NCBI GenBank assembly: GCA_030280995.1 | Contig: JASXTE010000011.1 | Coordinates: 25,528,817-25,592,816, forward strand | DNA length: 64,000 nt | Source: Hemileia vastatrix | Taxonomy: Eukaryota > Basidiomycota > Pucciniomycetes > Pucciniales > Zaghouaniaceae | Direction: 5' to 3' | Shown: piece after piece, positions 22,719 through 34,765 of the stretch | Numbering within the stretch: position 1 is the stretch's first letter | Layout of the letters: every line of letters starts with the position of its first letter | Made by a program: the position numbers and the translations under genes | The notes under the pieces: generated by a model | What the model was told of the DNA's origin: nothing | Database searches by the model: none | The model's input: the letters and a program-made list of their open reading frames with translations, nothing else

Positions 22719-24310
22719 AAGACTTCGGCACTCTGGGTGTCTCTAGGATAGAACCGTTTCACTTGATCAGCCTCTACCCTCTTCTTCAATTCAACTCCAT
22801 CCAATTCTTCTAACAAGTATGAACCGCCGGAAACTTGCTCCTTGATTTTATACGGTCCATTCCACCTATCTGCAAACATCTTTCCCCACTGACTTTCCAA
22901 ACTCCTATTATACACCAAGACCATATCTCCTGGGTTCAAAGGTTTCCTTAATTGATGTGCCAACTGCTCATCCCAATATCTAACTGATTGATTTTGGATC
23001 TTCATCATCCGCGAATATGCCTTTTCTAAATATTCTTCTTTCTTTTCTAGCTGCATCATTCTTGTACACAATAGATCATCAGTAGTTTTGACCATGTCCC
23101 AGTCAACTCCAAGATATGATTCAGCTTCTAAATCAACTGGTAAAACTGCTTTATGTCCAAAAACAAGTTCATAAGGTGAAAATCCGGTCGTCCTTTTGGC
23201 AGTGATTTGATCAGCAAATAAAATTAAAGGTAAATAGTGCCTCCACTTTTTGGCACTTGTCCCACACATTTTAACTAAAGAATCCTTAATAACTTGATGC
23301 CCTCTTTCAACCATGCCTTCAGCTTCAGGATAATATGGGGTTTCTACCCTAACCTTTGATCCAACTTTCAATACAGCCTCTTTAAACTCTGTCCCAAATT
23401 CAGGACCTCCATCTAACGTCACCAACTTCATCACCCCATACCTATATACCCAATTATTCAACAAAAATTCTGCCACATTTTTGGCAGTTAAATTAAAAAG
23501 AGGCGCTGCCTCTACCCAACCAGATAAATCATCTCTGGCCAAAATTAAATATTTATACCTTCCCTCTTTTATATGAATGGCATCTAAACTAACTCTCCCA
23601 AAGAGCGTATATTCACCGGTCGCGCGTCCAGGTTCTTTTGGCCTTAAATAACTTTGTCTTTGACATTCTTTGCATGACTGAACCCACTGTTTAACAGCCA
23701 TCTTCATGGCAGGCCACCAAAATCGATCAGAAATTCTTCTAAACGTTTCTCCAACGCCTCTATGCCCGAGATCTTCATGCAGTGATTTCAAAACTAATTC
23801 TTGCCCCTTCTGTTGAGTTATAACTACTTGAGGATTTGGATACCTTCTCCTCATTAAACGTCGACCAGATAGGTAAAACGTAGATGACTTTCTCTTGATA
23901 GCCACCCATTCATTGTCTTCACAATCTTCTGGCCTCTCTAAAGTCAACAAATATTTGACTAACAAAAAATAAAAACCAGTCTGGCCCCAGACTTCATCTT
24001 AAAAATCGATTAATATAACATCAATAGGGACTTCTCTATCACCAATATCACCTGCACATGAATGAGCCAATAATTGTTGACCCCTAAATAAATCTTTAAT
24101 CGAGCTATGTGGACGTTTTTCTTCTGAACCTTTGGATCCTTCGTAAACCGTATTTGAAAATACCTCTTTCTCTTTATCCACCTTTTTATTTAAATTCTCT
24201 AATTCTCCAACGTATACACCATTCCTTAACTTACTACTATCCCACACTACCAATCCATCTTCCTCTACATACACCACATCTTCTTCTACCTCCTTTCTAC
24301 CAAATTTATC
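22700..24310 (-). pseudogene. Integrase of C Pol
   Basis: Zinc region with LHEDLGHRG and SCKECQ, then the catalytic core with Asp in SLDAIHI, Asp in TLDGGPEF and Glu in GMVERGHQ, giving a full DDE triad. The C-terminal domain has LNPGDMVLVYNRS and ends MFADRWNGPYKI. A frameshift near 24300 separates it from RNase H, and a TAA at 23999-24001 stands where B2 has Glu. Otherwise it is open for 421 codons from 23965. Strand transfer of element DNA into the genome is the family role. Confidence 0.85.
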
Positions 24311-26184
24311 TACACCTTTTCCAACACTTTATTAACATAAAAACTATTTTCCAGTTTATCCTCTTGGTGGAGGTCATCATCACCATAATCTAAACACAAT
24401 AATCCTGCCAGTTTAACCTCATGGGGGAGGTATGGAAAGTCTTCAGCTCCTTCAGTGCTGGCTTTGATAATAGGTATATCTTCATAGAACTCTTCTGAGT
24501 TTGAATATTCTTCAGTGGGTGGTCTCCTTGATAAACCATCTGGCATAGTAAAATTTTTGCCAGGCTTATGAACTAAATAAAACAAGAAATGTTGAATGAA
24601 AGCTACCCATCTTGTCATGGGTGCGTTTGGTAAACTTGGGGAATTAATCATCTGGATTAACAATTTTGCATCCACTTGCAACTCAAAATGTTGCCCCCAC
24701 AAAATATGCTGAAGTTTTTTCAGTATTTTCGCCACACCGCATAATTCCAATTTTGGTTGAGAATATCTTGATTTGACCTCAGTAAATACTACAGATTCAT
24801 ACCTAACTGGCCTGATGTAACCAGCTTTATCCATCTGAGACAAAACCGCCCCAGCTGCAACCTGACTTGAATCAACTGCTAAATAAATTTTGCCACCATC
24901 TTTTCCATAATCCAACTTGTGCAGGACTAAATCCTTTCCCACAACCTCCTTCAACTTCACAAACGCCTTCTCACACTCTTCATCCCACTCCCAGTCTGCA
25001 TCCTTTCTTGTTAACCGTCTCAATGGAGCTTCCAATGAAGAAAAGTCCTTGATAAACATTCTAACATATACACAAACGCCTAAAAACCCTCTAACTTCGG
25101 TTGTATTCTTGGGTCTTGGCCAGGACTGGATTTTGTTAACTTTCTTCTTGGACATAATCCTACCCTCTCTACATACCACATGGCCTAATATTTCTAAGGC
25201 TGGTACACAACATGAAAATTTTGAACCTGAATTAGTTAAACCAGCCTCTTCAATTCGAAACAAGATTCTTTCTAATTTAATTGCAAACTCCCAAATGAAT
25301 TTGCGTATCCCGGGATTCTCTTCCAGCACCTGGTTATCATAGTTGGTTGTTGGTCCCTTAATTCCTCCATCATCTATAAAGATTCCAGCATATTGTGGAA
25401 TTTCGTCTTTAAGGATCCAAGCCATCTGAGCTTGATAAACTGCAACCAAATTTGTTGCTCCTTGAGGTAATCTTGTTAACTGTAAATGTCCTAGTGGCGT
25501 ATCAAATGTAGTGAGAGGCCTTGAGTCCGGATGTAACTCTCTCTCATCATATCCACCCATAATATCTCCCAAACCATAACACACTCTCCCTGCAAACGCT
25601 TCGACAAACTCCTCAGCAATAGGCAGTATCCCAGCATCCTCTATTGTAACCCTATTTAATTCCCTAAGATCATGAACAACTCTAAGCTTGCCATTCGGTT
25701 TCTTGATACAAAATACCAGACTAGAATAACTTGACGTTGATTGCTCATACAGTCCAGTCTGTATCCGTTCTCTGACAACTTCAATATAGGCTTCTTTTAA
25801 TGCAGCCGGAATAGGAATTGGTTTCTGCTGCCACGGTTTATGACATACCACAGGAATCTTGTAAGGCTCCCCATAGGAATGCTTCAACACACCCCTCTCC
25901 TCTTCTACAAAAGCAATGGGCTTCTCTTGCTTGACCATCACATCCAACAAAAAATTCTTCTCTTCTCCAGACAACCAACCATCAAGTCCAAAATTAACAA
26001 CACCCAGTCTCTCAAAAGTGATTCTTGACGTCTCAAAAAATTCAGGCGGATTCTTTACCAAGGGACTTTCATAAGGATCTCTTGATAACCTTGGTCTTCT
26101 CAAGGGTGGATTTAATTTGGCAGGTAGCGGTTCATTAATAGGTCGAACTTTTTTTGCTACTTTCTTATATTTGGCTGCATCCAC
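24310..26184 (-). pseudogene. Reverse transcriptase and RNase H of C Pol
   Basis: A continuous frame of 624 codons starts in the conserved PPLRRPRLSRDP block. RT has the VVHDLRELNR block, LGDIMGGYDERE in place of the usual LDLxxGYHQ, LPQGATN in place of PFGLxNAP, and catalytic FIDDGG (about 25364-25381) instead of YxDD. RNase H has AVDSS, KLELCGV and VDAKLL. Two hairpin repeats lie in frame near the C-terminus (24351-24430). The FIDD lineage is widespread in basidiomycetes as far as I know. The N-terminal pol region between 26185 and 26897 is degenerate. Confidence 0.85.
24351..24430 (-). repeat. Two in-frame hairpin repeats in C pol
   Basis: 24351-24373 and 24408-24430 read stem CCTC, loops CACCAA and CCCCAT, stem GAGG, then TAAACTGG. 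They encode LHQEDKL and LPHEVKL, in the same frame as the coding copies in B1 and B2. Confidence 0.75.
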
Positions 26185-26897
26185 ATCTAAATAAACTTGA
26201 GGTAAAACATTTACTTTTGTTTTGCCATTAAAAATTTCATCAAATGAATCTTCTTCATTGTCAGAATTGGAATAAGAAAAATTAGAAAAATATTTTATTT
26301 CATTTTTAAATTTTACCCTTTTCTCCCTTCCCTCATCTAATTTGTAAACAGATTTTCAAACACCTTTTCTTCCCTTATCCGACAGTAAATTGCGCGTAAA
26401 AAAGTTGGCAGTTTAACCTCTTGCTGGAGGACTGGAATTTAATTTTCACAAAAATTATTTTCTTGTGTTTTAATTATACCGAGATTTTTTTATTGGATTT
26501 TGATAAGATTTTTGCAGTTTACCCTCTTTCTGGAGGTGCTGAATAATATTTTAACATAAATTATTTTTTTGTGTTTTAATTATACTGAGATTTTTTATTG
26601 GGTTTTGATGTGATTTTTGCAGTTTACCCTCTTGCTGGAGGTCATAAAACATACCCTTCCAATTTTTATCCAACCTAATTTGGCACATTTTGCCTTTTTC
26701 ACCATTTTTAAATTTAATAGAAAAAAAGGGTAAATCCAATAAGCATATAGAAAAGTCCAAAACGTATTTTCACTCCAAAGTAATATTAACAGAAAATAAT
26801 TGAGAATCCACTTGAATTATCTCCAAGTGAGCTGACCTATTGCAATCCGGGATCTCATCCTGAGGAGAGATTACAACATTAGAGTGATCAGCCCCTG
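26185..26897 (-). other. Degenerate pol N-terminus of C with three hairpin repeats
   Basis: By position this is the linker between protease and RT that B2 codes at 34159-35170. Only fragments are readable. Hairpin units lie at 26408-26430, 26514-26536 and 26619-26641 (stems CCTC/GAGG). The last two sit in a roughly 105-bp direct duplication (26433-26536 and 26539-26641). The TAATG overlap of B1 and B2 is TAGCA here, so the pol start is lost. Confidence 0.5.
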
Positions 26898-28520
26898 CTA
26901 CCCCAAAAAATGAGGGCATTCATCCCTTTCCAAAAAACATAATTCACCAGAAGACGTCTGTTTTATACGCCGCTTCTTGATGCAAACACAACACTGGCAC
27001 AGAGTAGTAATCCCTGGCCGTGTTTCCCAACCTTCATCACCAGGAGGCGCTAACCGCATATGTAACCTCCGCATATCTTCACCAGTGATTTCCAAACTAA
27101 TCCCCATGCCAGCTTGATACCCTATCCTGGCCTCAAAATACATCAAAAAAGGACCACCAAGAATAGTTTTGACTGCTCCTCTGGCCACATAAAAGTGAAC
27201 CTTACCAACAGATCCACCAATGCCTAACCTGACATGCTCAGCTGTGCCCATCAGCTCTGTTGCATGCTCTCCAATGCCTCTGAGGTTTCCCCCAGTTCCA
27301 CTTTTAATTGGAAAGCCTATACTCATCACTTGCTCCAATGAAATTAAATTAATTTGAGACCCTGAATCGACCAAGGCCTTTACTTCTTTACCGTTAAGAG
27401 TTACCAACAGGTAACCCAGGGGAGCAGAAAAATGCATATCTACATCTTCCCCAAACTTTTCAACATTTTCACAAACATATTCCACCTCTCCAGTGGAAAC
27501 CCGATGCCTTGTCAAAGGCTTCTTTTGCTTTTCAGCAAGTGCCGGACTAATCGTAAATGACTCCCCCAAAGATAAGGGAATCTGAAGTTGATTCACCCTA
27601 TTCAAAACTACGTCCATCGCATTAGCTTGACCAGAAACTACTGGCCGCTCATACTAGACCTTTGATTTAACAACCTTGGCCCTGGGTACCTCTTGAGGTC
27701 CAACCGAGCCATCTTCACCCCCCATTATAACATGTTCACTTTCTATAACCCTAACTCCATCACCAGCTTCTTGCACTAATCCTGATCCATCGCTAGTCCT
27801 TCTTACACCCTCCATTTGGATGGGACCGCTAAAACTTGGTCTGGGTATAGACGCCAACAGTACTTCCTCCTCAGAATCTGAATCATACTCTGGCATAGGC
27901 TCACCATTTAAATCAAACTTGCCATAAATAGGGGGCCCCATATCAGCAATCCCCTTCTGCATTTTATATAATTCGTCCTTAGAGTAAGGGTTCAATTTGT
28001 TGGCTGCAGTTTGAGCACTAGAATTTTTGTCCTTAGAGTAAGGGTTCACTTTGTTATTGGCCTTGCCAGGATCAGCCCTCAATTGGCTCTGAATGCTACT
28101 CTTTGCTTTAGTAGCAGCTGCTCTTCTAGCAGCATTAAAATCATATTCGCCGGCCATACAACTACCCTCCACTTGGGCAACCGTTTCCAGCTCTAAACCT
28201 CCAAAAGATGTAGAAAATGTAGCTTTACTTACCTCTTTCTCTTTACCTTTGTCAAATTTTCCACCATTACCATTACCATTTTTGCCACCCTTGGCATTAA
28301 CATCTTCATCATTTATCTCTTCAAATCTGGCTCTCCTTTCAGCCGTTAAATTTCTTCTGACCAAATCAGAAGAAGACTGTCCATCACTGGTCTTGATGAA
28401 CGAACCATCAGGAAATTTATAAACTTTACCATCAAATAAAACTCGCCCAGCATCCATATCCTTATCAAGAGCAAAACAAACTGTTGCTCTGTGCCCCCTC
28501 CTATTACAATAGGAGCACAC
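26898..28520 (-). pseudogene. Gag C-terminus and protease of C
   Basis: Begins at an intact CCHC zinc knuckle (CSYCNRRGHRATVC, about 28475-28517). A Lys/Asp-rich linker follows, with a duplicated NPYSKD segment (about 27985-28050), then the FSTSFGGLE block shared with B1 and B2. A TAG at 27654-27656 interrupts the frame. Protease follows with VDSGSQINLIS (about 27350-27382) and TILGGPFLM. The tail ends in a Cys-rich LCQCCVC segment. Gag and protease are in one frame, as in B2. Confidence 0.8.
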
Positions 28521-28628
28521 CTTTGGCTCATCCTAGCCACCTCTATAACTACTACCACCATTCCCACAATTTCTCCCATTGCCTGAGAAGCGGTTACCAT
28601 TATTATTGCCATTATAATTTTGACGTTT

Positions 28629-29490
28629 TTACCCTCTAGATTGATAAGAAGTTGACGTCGACAAAGAAGTGATTAGGGCCTTGTTAGCCTTCTGTGTCTC
28701 TTGAACAAATATTTTTAATTGTTTTGTTAAATCGGCCAAGTGATCAACCATCTTATTATCTACATTGCTCTCAACTTTTGCAGCAGGTAATCCCATTTGT
28801 GCCTTCTTGGCCTCCTGGGCTTTGACTATAATATTGTTGTTTTCGGCCAAAACTTCGCTAACCTTGCTAACATATTGAGTGCAGCACTCTTGATATTTGT
28901 CCAATGCTAACAACTTGAGATGGGCCTGAATGTTCTCTTTGATAACCTCCAGAGCCAGCAGTTTCTGCTCACCATTAGGCAGTTCCTTCATCAAATCCTT
29001 TCTTGAAAGATCCTTCAAGACGTCCATTCAAATATCCCTGCTGCATGCTGACCAAAACAAATCTTTTGCTTGGTTCTCATGCACTAACTCGTCCACCAGT
29101 ATGAGATATTCCACCACTTCATCAAACTGAACACAGAGCTTTTTGAAGTCAGACATAGAAGAAACTCCACCTTTTTCTTGCCAATCTCTAACAATTTTAT
29201 TGAGGTCCATCATAGTAAACCTAACACCCCATCTATCAACCATAGCTTTAAAAAGCTTAACCCAATCCTTGTCCTTAAATGCCTGCATAGCAAAAACCTC
29301 TTTTTCCACCTCCCTATCAGCAATAAAAAACTTAACTTGCTTCACCATATCCACATGAGAAGCACCATCAACAGCAGCAGCAGCTTCATACCTGCTAATG
29401 AACCATTTAACCTCCTCCCCATCAAACTATGGGCCATCCCAAGAAACAATCCTAACAGAGGGAGTAAGAGTTTGAGGAGATCCAGAAGCA
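28629..29490 (-). pseudogene. Gag N-terminal and capsid-like region of C
   Basis: Homologous to the first 280 residues of B2 Gag: a WDG block, then KWFISRYEAAAAVDGAS, DRWGVRFTMMDLNKIV and MDVLKDLSRKDLM. In-frame nonsense codons are TAG near 29430 and TGA at 29028-29030, and further stops follow near 28627 and 28535 in a Gly/Asn-rich stretch before the zinc knuckle. The start codon region (about 29500) is not clear. Confidence 0.75.
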
Positions 29491-29664
29491 ACATCTGAAG
29501 AAGATGTCCCAATAAGTAATGAAAAGTGTTAACAATCATTAAAATAACAAGCCTCTTGCAGGCCAATAACAAAAATTCAATTAGAGTTCCAGAAAATAAG
29601 CCTCTTGCAGGTTAAGAACGTTCTTGATCCAAGTAAGTCTTTAAAGAAAGCTAGAGAAATCAAA

Positions 29665-29681
29665 CCCTATGTTGGGTGCCA
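29665..29681 (-). promoter_or_regulatory. Primer-binding site of C
   Basis: On the - strand TTGGCACCCAACATAGGG lies next to the 5' LTR. It is the same tRNA-Lys(CUU)-like site as in B1 and B2, with substitutions. Confidence 0.55.
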
Positions 29682-29683
29682 AC

Positions 29684-30699
29684 TATGGTAAGGTAAACTC
29701 TTACAGTTGCCTTTCTGTAAGCAGAATCCGGAGGAGATGTTTGGATTTAGCTGAAAACCCCGTCCTTCCAATAAAAAATAACAAAATGGGAATTCTAAAT
29801 CACTAAGCTAACCAGTCTACTTGGATCTGATTGATAAAAATAATGAAACTCTGATATGTTTAACGCTTTTTGAGATTTAAAGAAAGTGGCTGTTAAGAAA
29901 GAAATACTGAATACAACAATTAAGGTGTACCAGTGAAAGATCTGAAAAGATTGACTTTTATGTTTTTATAATAATTTAAATTTTTATGAGACAGAAATAA
30001 TCAAGTCCCAGTGATGAAGACATTTCTAAAGATACCCTGTATGAAGTGTGATTTAAATTGTTTGAGTAGTATTTCTAAAATGTTATATATAAAATATAAA
30101 GTTATAAGGGTATTACAATTTTATTTAATTTGTTGAGTAATAAAAAATGAGACCGTGGTGGTTAAAATTAAGCTGTATGATGTCTGATGATTGTAAGATG
30201 ATGCCCAATTTCGAGTCTGAGAGGCTCTTAAGTATACCTAGTCATGTGCCTATGTTTCCCCTTTAGAGCCCGTACGGAGCTCGTACGGAGTCCGTCCGGA
30301 CCTCTGGACTCAATTAGAACCTTTAAAACTATAATAAAAAATCTATAAAAATTACACATGATAGAGCCACTTCCCCTTTATATTTTTAACAAATTTTTGT
30401 AGCTTGCGCAACTCTAATAACCCTGTGAAAATTCATCAAAGTTAAGTATTTTCTAAAAAACGTAAATATTTCTATAAAACTTTAAAATTCATTTAAAAAT
30501 ATAAGAAAAATAGTAAAAATCCTGGGAAAATTTCCCAAGGTTCTTGAGTGACTCGACTTGATACTTATACAATTTTCAGACCGTAAAAATAAGTTTTCTC
30601 TGAAAATAAATTGTTTTCCCTTAGGCATTTGCTTTTGACCAATTTCGTAATAACTCCATTTACATATTTAGGTGCCATACAAAACTTTAGGCTACTACA
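29684..30699 (-). repeat. 5' LTR of C
   Basis: From TATGGTAAGG to GGCTACTACA (+ strand). It matches 18940-19978. The terminal three bases present at the other LTR (TGT) are changed here, next to the primer site. Confidence 0.85.
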
Positions 30700-31685
30700 C
30701 CGTGGATATTGGGTCTGCGGGTATGTGGGTACTATCATTGGATAGCCCCAGTTTTTCTCTATATTTTATGTCTTGTAGAAATTTTTCATATTCTAAGTTT
30801 TAAGGGGTCATTTCCTTATTTTTCATTTATAAAAGATAACTGTTTAATTTGTTTTTTGTGTTTTATGGGATAACCTTAAGTCTTAGGGTTAAGTGCTCAG
30901 TACCATTGGATAGAGTAAATTTTTCTCTATATTTCATGTTCCAATGATGTTATAGTGAAATTCTGTGTTTTAAAGGTTTTAGTAGTTGTAGCTAATTTTT
31001 CTAAGTAGATTAGTTGTTTTTATTGGTTTTCTGGCTTCAGGGAGGCCGGGCTGCTTCAGGAAGCACCTCTGACGTTGGGCGGCCCGCCCGCCTCTGTTTT
31101 AGAAGGTTGGGGAGTTCTTCAGGAGGGTTTTTTTAATCAATTTGGTGGGTACAGGCACCAGATTGGCGGGTGCGCATGGGCTCTTAGATAGTGGTCTGTG
31201 TGTACATAGTGAATAAGACAGTTTGGGGCAACCTTAATTATCATACAACCATCCCGAGGTGATATCATGGCTCCTCACTCAGTTTTAACTGTTTTCTGGC
31301 CATAATTTGGCTGTGTTTGTTGCAAGTGAGTTCTTCATTTAACTTAAATTTGGCAACTGTTTCTCTGTTATAGTCTTGCAAGCTATAGCAAGTATTATTG
31401 CTGTCTCTGGTGTGGATTTTCAGCCTACATCAAGTATCTTTGCTGTCTGTGGTGTGGCAGTGGTCTACATTTCAGTTCTTTGGTCTGGTAGTCTATCTGG
31501 TGACTACTTTCTTGGCTCATCAAGCAGTCAAGTGTGTTTAAAAGGGGCTTTAGCAAAACAGGAACCAACTTACTATAGCAAGTAAATCTCACTCTATTTT
31601 TCTAAAGGGACAGGGGATTTTCTCTCTGGTTTTTCTCCAACTCCCTTGGTCAAGGCCTATAGCTAGTACTATAGGATTTTCTACA
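30700..31685 (+). repeat. 5' LTR of B2, right part
   Basis: Resumes with CCGTGGATATTGGG, directly continuing the break at 18936, and ends ATTTTCTACA. It matches 42199-43185 with few differences and contains the ACATCAAGTAT-type internal repeat units. Confidence 0.9.
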
Positions 31686-31689
31686 TCTC

Positions 31690-31707
31690 TGGCGTCCAAC
31701 ATGGGGG
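31690..31707 (+). promoter_or_regulatory. Primer-binding site of B2
   Basis: TGGCGTCCAACATGGGGG lies 4 nt after the LTR end. It differs at three positions from the complement of the tRNA-Lys(CUU) 3' end as I know it. Confidence 0.65.
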
Positions 31708-31777
31708 TAGAACTTGCTAGTTCTTTGCAATCTATGTTTTCTTTGGTTGGCTCTTTTTGGTGTTTTGGTCTGGAGGA

Positions 31778-34159
31778 ATGGCTTCTGGTTCCTCTATTCC
31801 TGTGGTGACTGTCAGTGGGGGAGATGGTCCTCCTTCTGTGATGGTTAGGGAGTGTGTGAGGATTAAAACATGGGATGGTACCAAGTTTAATGGGGAGGAT
31901 GTCAAGTGGTTTCTAGAGAAATATGAAACTGCTGCTGGAGTGGATGGTGCTTCCTACCTGGACATGGTGAAGCAGATAATCTTCTTCATTGGTGATAGGG
32001 CAGCGGAGAAGGAGATTGTGGCCATGTCTGGCTACAAGAAGAGGGATTGGAAGTTGTTGTGTAGGGAGATGGTGGATAGATGGGGTGTCAGGTTCACTAT
32101 GGTGGATCTGAACAAGGTTGTCAGTGAATGGCAATCTTATGGTGGTGTTAGTAACTTGCATAGTTACAGGAAGTTTATGCTACAGTTTGATTCTGTGGTG
32201 GAATATTTGGTGGAAGTGGAGGAGCTGGCACATGAAAATGCTTCCAAGAATGTTTTTTGGTCTGCCCTGGCTAGAGATGTCAGGATGGATGTGTTGAAGG
32301 AGTTTTCAAGAAAGGAATTGATGAAGAATCTTTCTAATGGGGACCAGAAGTTTCCTGCCTTGGATAAGGTGAAGGAGGCTGTTAAGACCCATTTAAAGTT
32401 ATTGGCTGTGGACACCTATCAGGAGGGATGTGCCAAGTATGTCAGCAAAGTCAGTGAGGCTTTGGCTGAAGAGGAAGTTAGGGAGAAGAAGGAGGAGAAG
32501 AATTTGGTACAGGTTTCCAAACAGGAGAGGGACCCAATGGTGGAGCAGTTGGCTGATATTACAAAGCAGCTGCATATTTCTGTTCAGGAGGCTAAGAAGG
32601 TCAATATGGCACCTTCTCAGCCTAGATATTTTTATAGGAGGGCTGGTAGGAGTGATTCTTGGGTCTGCTCTTATTTCAGCAGGAGGGGGCACAGGTACAA
32701 TGATTGTTGGGCATTTAACAGGAATGTGTCTGAAGGAAAGGTGGAATTTGATGGCAGGGTTTTCAAGTTCCCTGATGGTTCTTTTGCTAAGCCCACTAAG
32801 GGGCAGGCTCCTGTTGATTTGGTCAGGAGAAGGGGAGGTCTAAATCAAAGGAGGCCAAGGTTTGAGGAGATACCTGATCAAGGGAAGTATTCTGGTAAGG
32901 AGGATGAGGATGGCAAGGGAAAGGGGAAGGAGTTCAATAAGGTCTCTTTTTCTACTTCCTTTGGTAGTTTGGAGTTGTATTCTTGTGGCGGACAGTCAAG
33001 TGGTGAATTCTTGGCTGGTGTTTATGATGTGGAAGCAGGAAAGGTGGGAAGGCCTAATATCAGTTCTCAGGCCCAACCAAAGCCAAATGCTTCAAAGGGG
33101 GATCCTAAGCTGAGTGCAGCTAGGAAGAGGTACAACAAAGAGGAGCTGTACAAGATGCAGAAGGATATGGATGACATGGGCCCCCCTAGATTTGGCGCAT
33201 TGGACATGAATGGTGAGCCAATGCCAATGGAGGTTGATTCTGACTCTAAGGAGGATGTCCCTTTGGCTTCATTGCCAAAGCCTGCTGGAGTTAGAGGTTC
33301 TGGTGAGGGATCTGGTTTGGTTCCTGTTAATGGTTAGTCTGTTGGTGGTGCTGGTCTTCAAGAAGCTTCTAGGACCAAGGTAGTGAAGCAAAGAGCTCAC
33401 TTTGAGAGGCCAGTAGTTTCTGGTCAAGTTAATGTTATAGACTCTGTCCTGGAAAGGGTGAATCAGGGTCAGGTTTCCCTATCTTATGGGGAATATTATG
33501 CTATCAGTCCAGGGTAGGCTGATAGACAGAAAAAGTTGTTGACCAGGAGAAGAGTTTCTTCTGGGGAGGTAGAATACATTTGTGATTCTGCTGAAAAGTT
33601 TGGTGAGGGGTTGGAAACTCATTTCTCTGCTCCTCTGAGATATGTCAATGTCACCCTAAATGGCAGGGAGGCAAGGGCATTTGTGGATTCAGGTTCTCAG
33701 ATAAACCTGATTTCTTTGTTTGAGGCAAATCATTTGGGCCTCCCCATCAAAACTGGTATTGGTGGGAATTTGAGAGGGATCAGTGGCCATGTCACTGAAC
33801 TGGTTGGAACTTCAGAGTTTTTGAAGTTAGATGTTGAAGGAGCCTGAGGGAAGGTTCATTTTTAAATTGCTAAAGGTAATATAAAAGCAGTTTTGGGTGG
33901 GCCATTCTTGATGGATATTCAGGCAAGAATTGGTTATCAATTTGATTTGGGAATCAGTTTGGAGTTGACTGGTGAAGACAAAAGGAGGCTTCACATGAGG
34001 TTGTAATCCCCTGGAGAGGATGGTTGGGAGACTAGGCCTGGTTTATCGTCAATGTGTCAGTGCATGGACTGCTGCAGGAGAAGGAAGGAAGTGGGTGCTG
34101 CCTCGGGTTTTTTGGAGTGCGGCTCAGGCTCTATTGAGAATCTGTCTTTTTTAGAGTAA
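31778..34159 (+). pseudogene. Gag-protease of B2
   Basis: A single frame runs from MASGSS at 31778 (chosen over ATG 31757 because B1 starts there) to TAA 34157-34159. Gag has a helical capsid-like region to about residue 215, a Lys/Glu coiled segment, then a zinc knuckle (about 32667-32708) in which the second Cys is Phe, so zinc binding is doubtful. Protease active site VDSGSQINLIS is at about 33683-33715, followed by VLGGPFLM. Nonsense codons lie at 33335, 33515, 33845, about 33863 and 34004. No frameshift is seen. The tail after protease is Cys-rich and ends ENLSFLE. Confidence 0.85.
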
Positions 34160-34161
34160 TG
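34157..34161 (+). promoter_or_regulatory. TAATG stop-start overlap between gag-protease and pol (B2)
   Basis: TAA of gag-protease (34157-34159) shares an A with ATG of pol (34159-34161). The following codons (MRAD) agree with B1. The arrangement suggests termination-reinitiation rather than frameshifting for Pol expression. Confidence 0.55.
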
Positions 34162-34676
34162 AGGGCTGATCACCCTAGTGCTACAACCTCTCCCCAAGAT
34201 GCTGAAATCCCTGGTTGTAGTAGGTCAGATCCCTTGGAGATATAACAAGTGGATTTTCAACTTTCTCTTTTTAATGTTTCTCTTCTCTGCAAGTATTCAT
34301 CAAGTTTTTTATCAAGTCTCTGTTCTCTCTCAAGATTCTTAATTATTTTTAATTCAAGCTCAAGGAAGAAGATTGGTTATATATCTTTATTGAAAGATAT
34401 GCGGAAAAGTTTTGGGGCAGTGAGATTGGGGTCTAAAAGTAAGTCCTCCCAATTGTGCACCACTAGGGTTTCTTCTCCACCTTTCAAAAACATTTCCTGG
34501 GCCACACTTGTGAGCATTGGGGAAAAACCTGGTTATTTTTGTAGGTCAGAAGAAAACTCAAGAAAAGAAGATAAAAATTTCAAGATAATTCATGAAAATC
34601 AAGAAAAAAATCTGAAGATAATAAAGAAAGAAGATTCAAAATATTTTTGTGAAGATTTTCAAGATCAATTTTTGGG

Positions 34677-34765
34677 CCTCCAGCATGAGGTTAAACTGCA
34701 GAAAATTATGAAGAAAGAAGATCATCAAGATCAATTTTTGGGCCTCCAGCATGAGGTTAAACTGA
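34677..34765 (+). repeat. Two in-frame hairpin repeats in B2 pol linker
   Basis: 34677-34699 and 34743-34765: stem CCTC, loop CAGCAT, stem GAGG, tail TTAAACTG. They form a roughly 66-bp direct duplication and encode LQHEVKL twice. Confidence 0.75.

Larger units (their letters stand above)
18937..30699 (-). mobile_element. Ty3/gypsy element C, sister family of B, inserted in the B2 LTR
   Basis: Two homologous LTRs (18937-19978 and 29684-30699) flank an internal region read on the - strand: primer site, gag-protease, pol, hairpin-rich 3' region, polypurine tract. Proteins align with B2 domain by domain, but the LTRs are unrelated to those of B. The left flank is ATTC and the right flank CCGT, so no target duplication is visible, although the host LTR is cut and resumed to the base. 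Confidence 0.9.

Noticed and set aside
24109..24393. Open frames opposite C pol (also 24867-25342, 28011-28422, 29143-29498)
   Set aside because: They are mirror frames of conserved pol and gag codons; the coding strand is proved by domain motifs.
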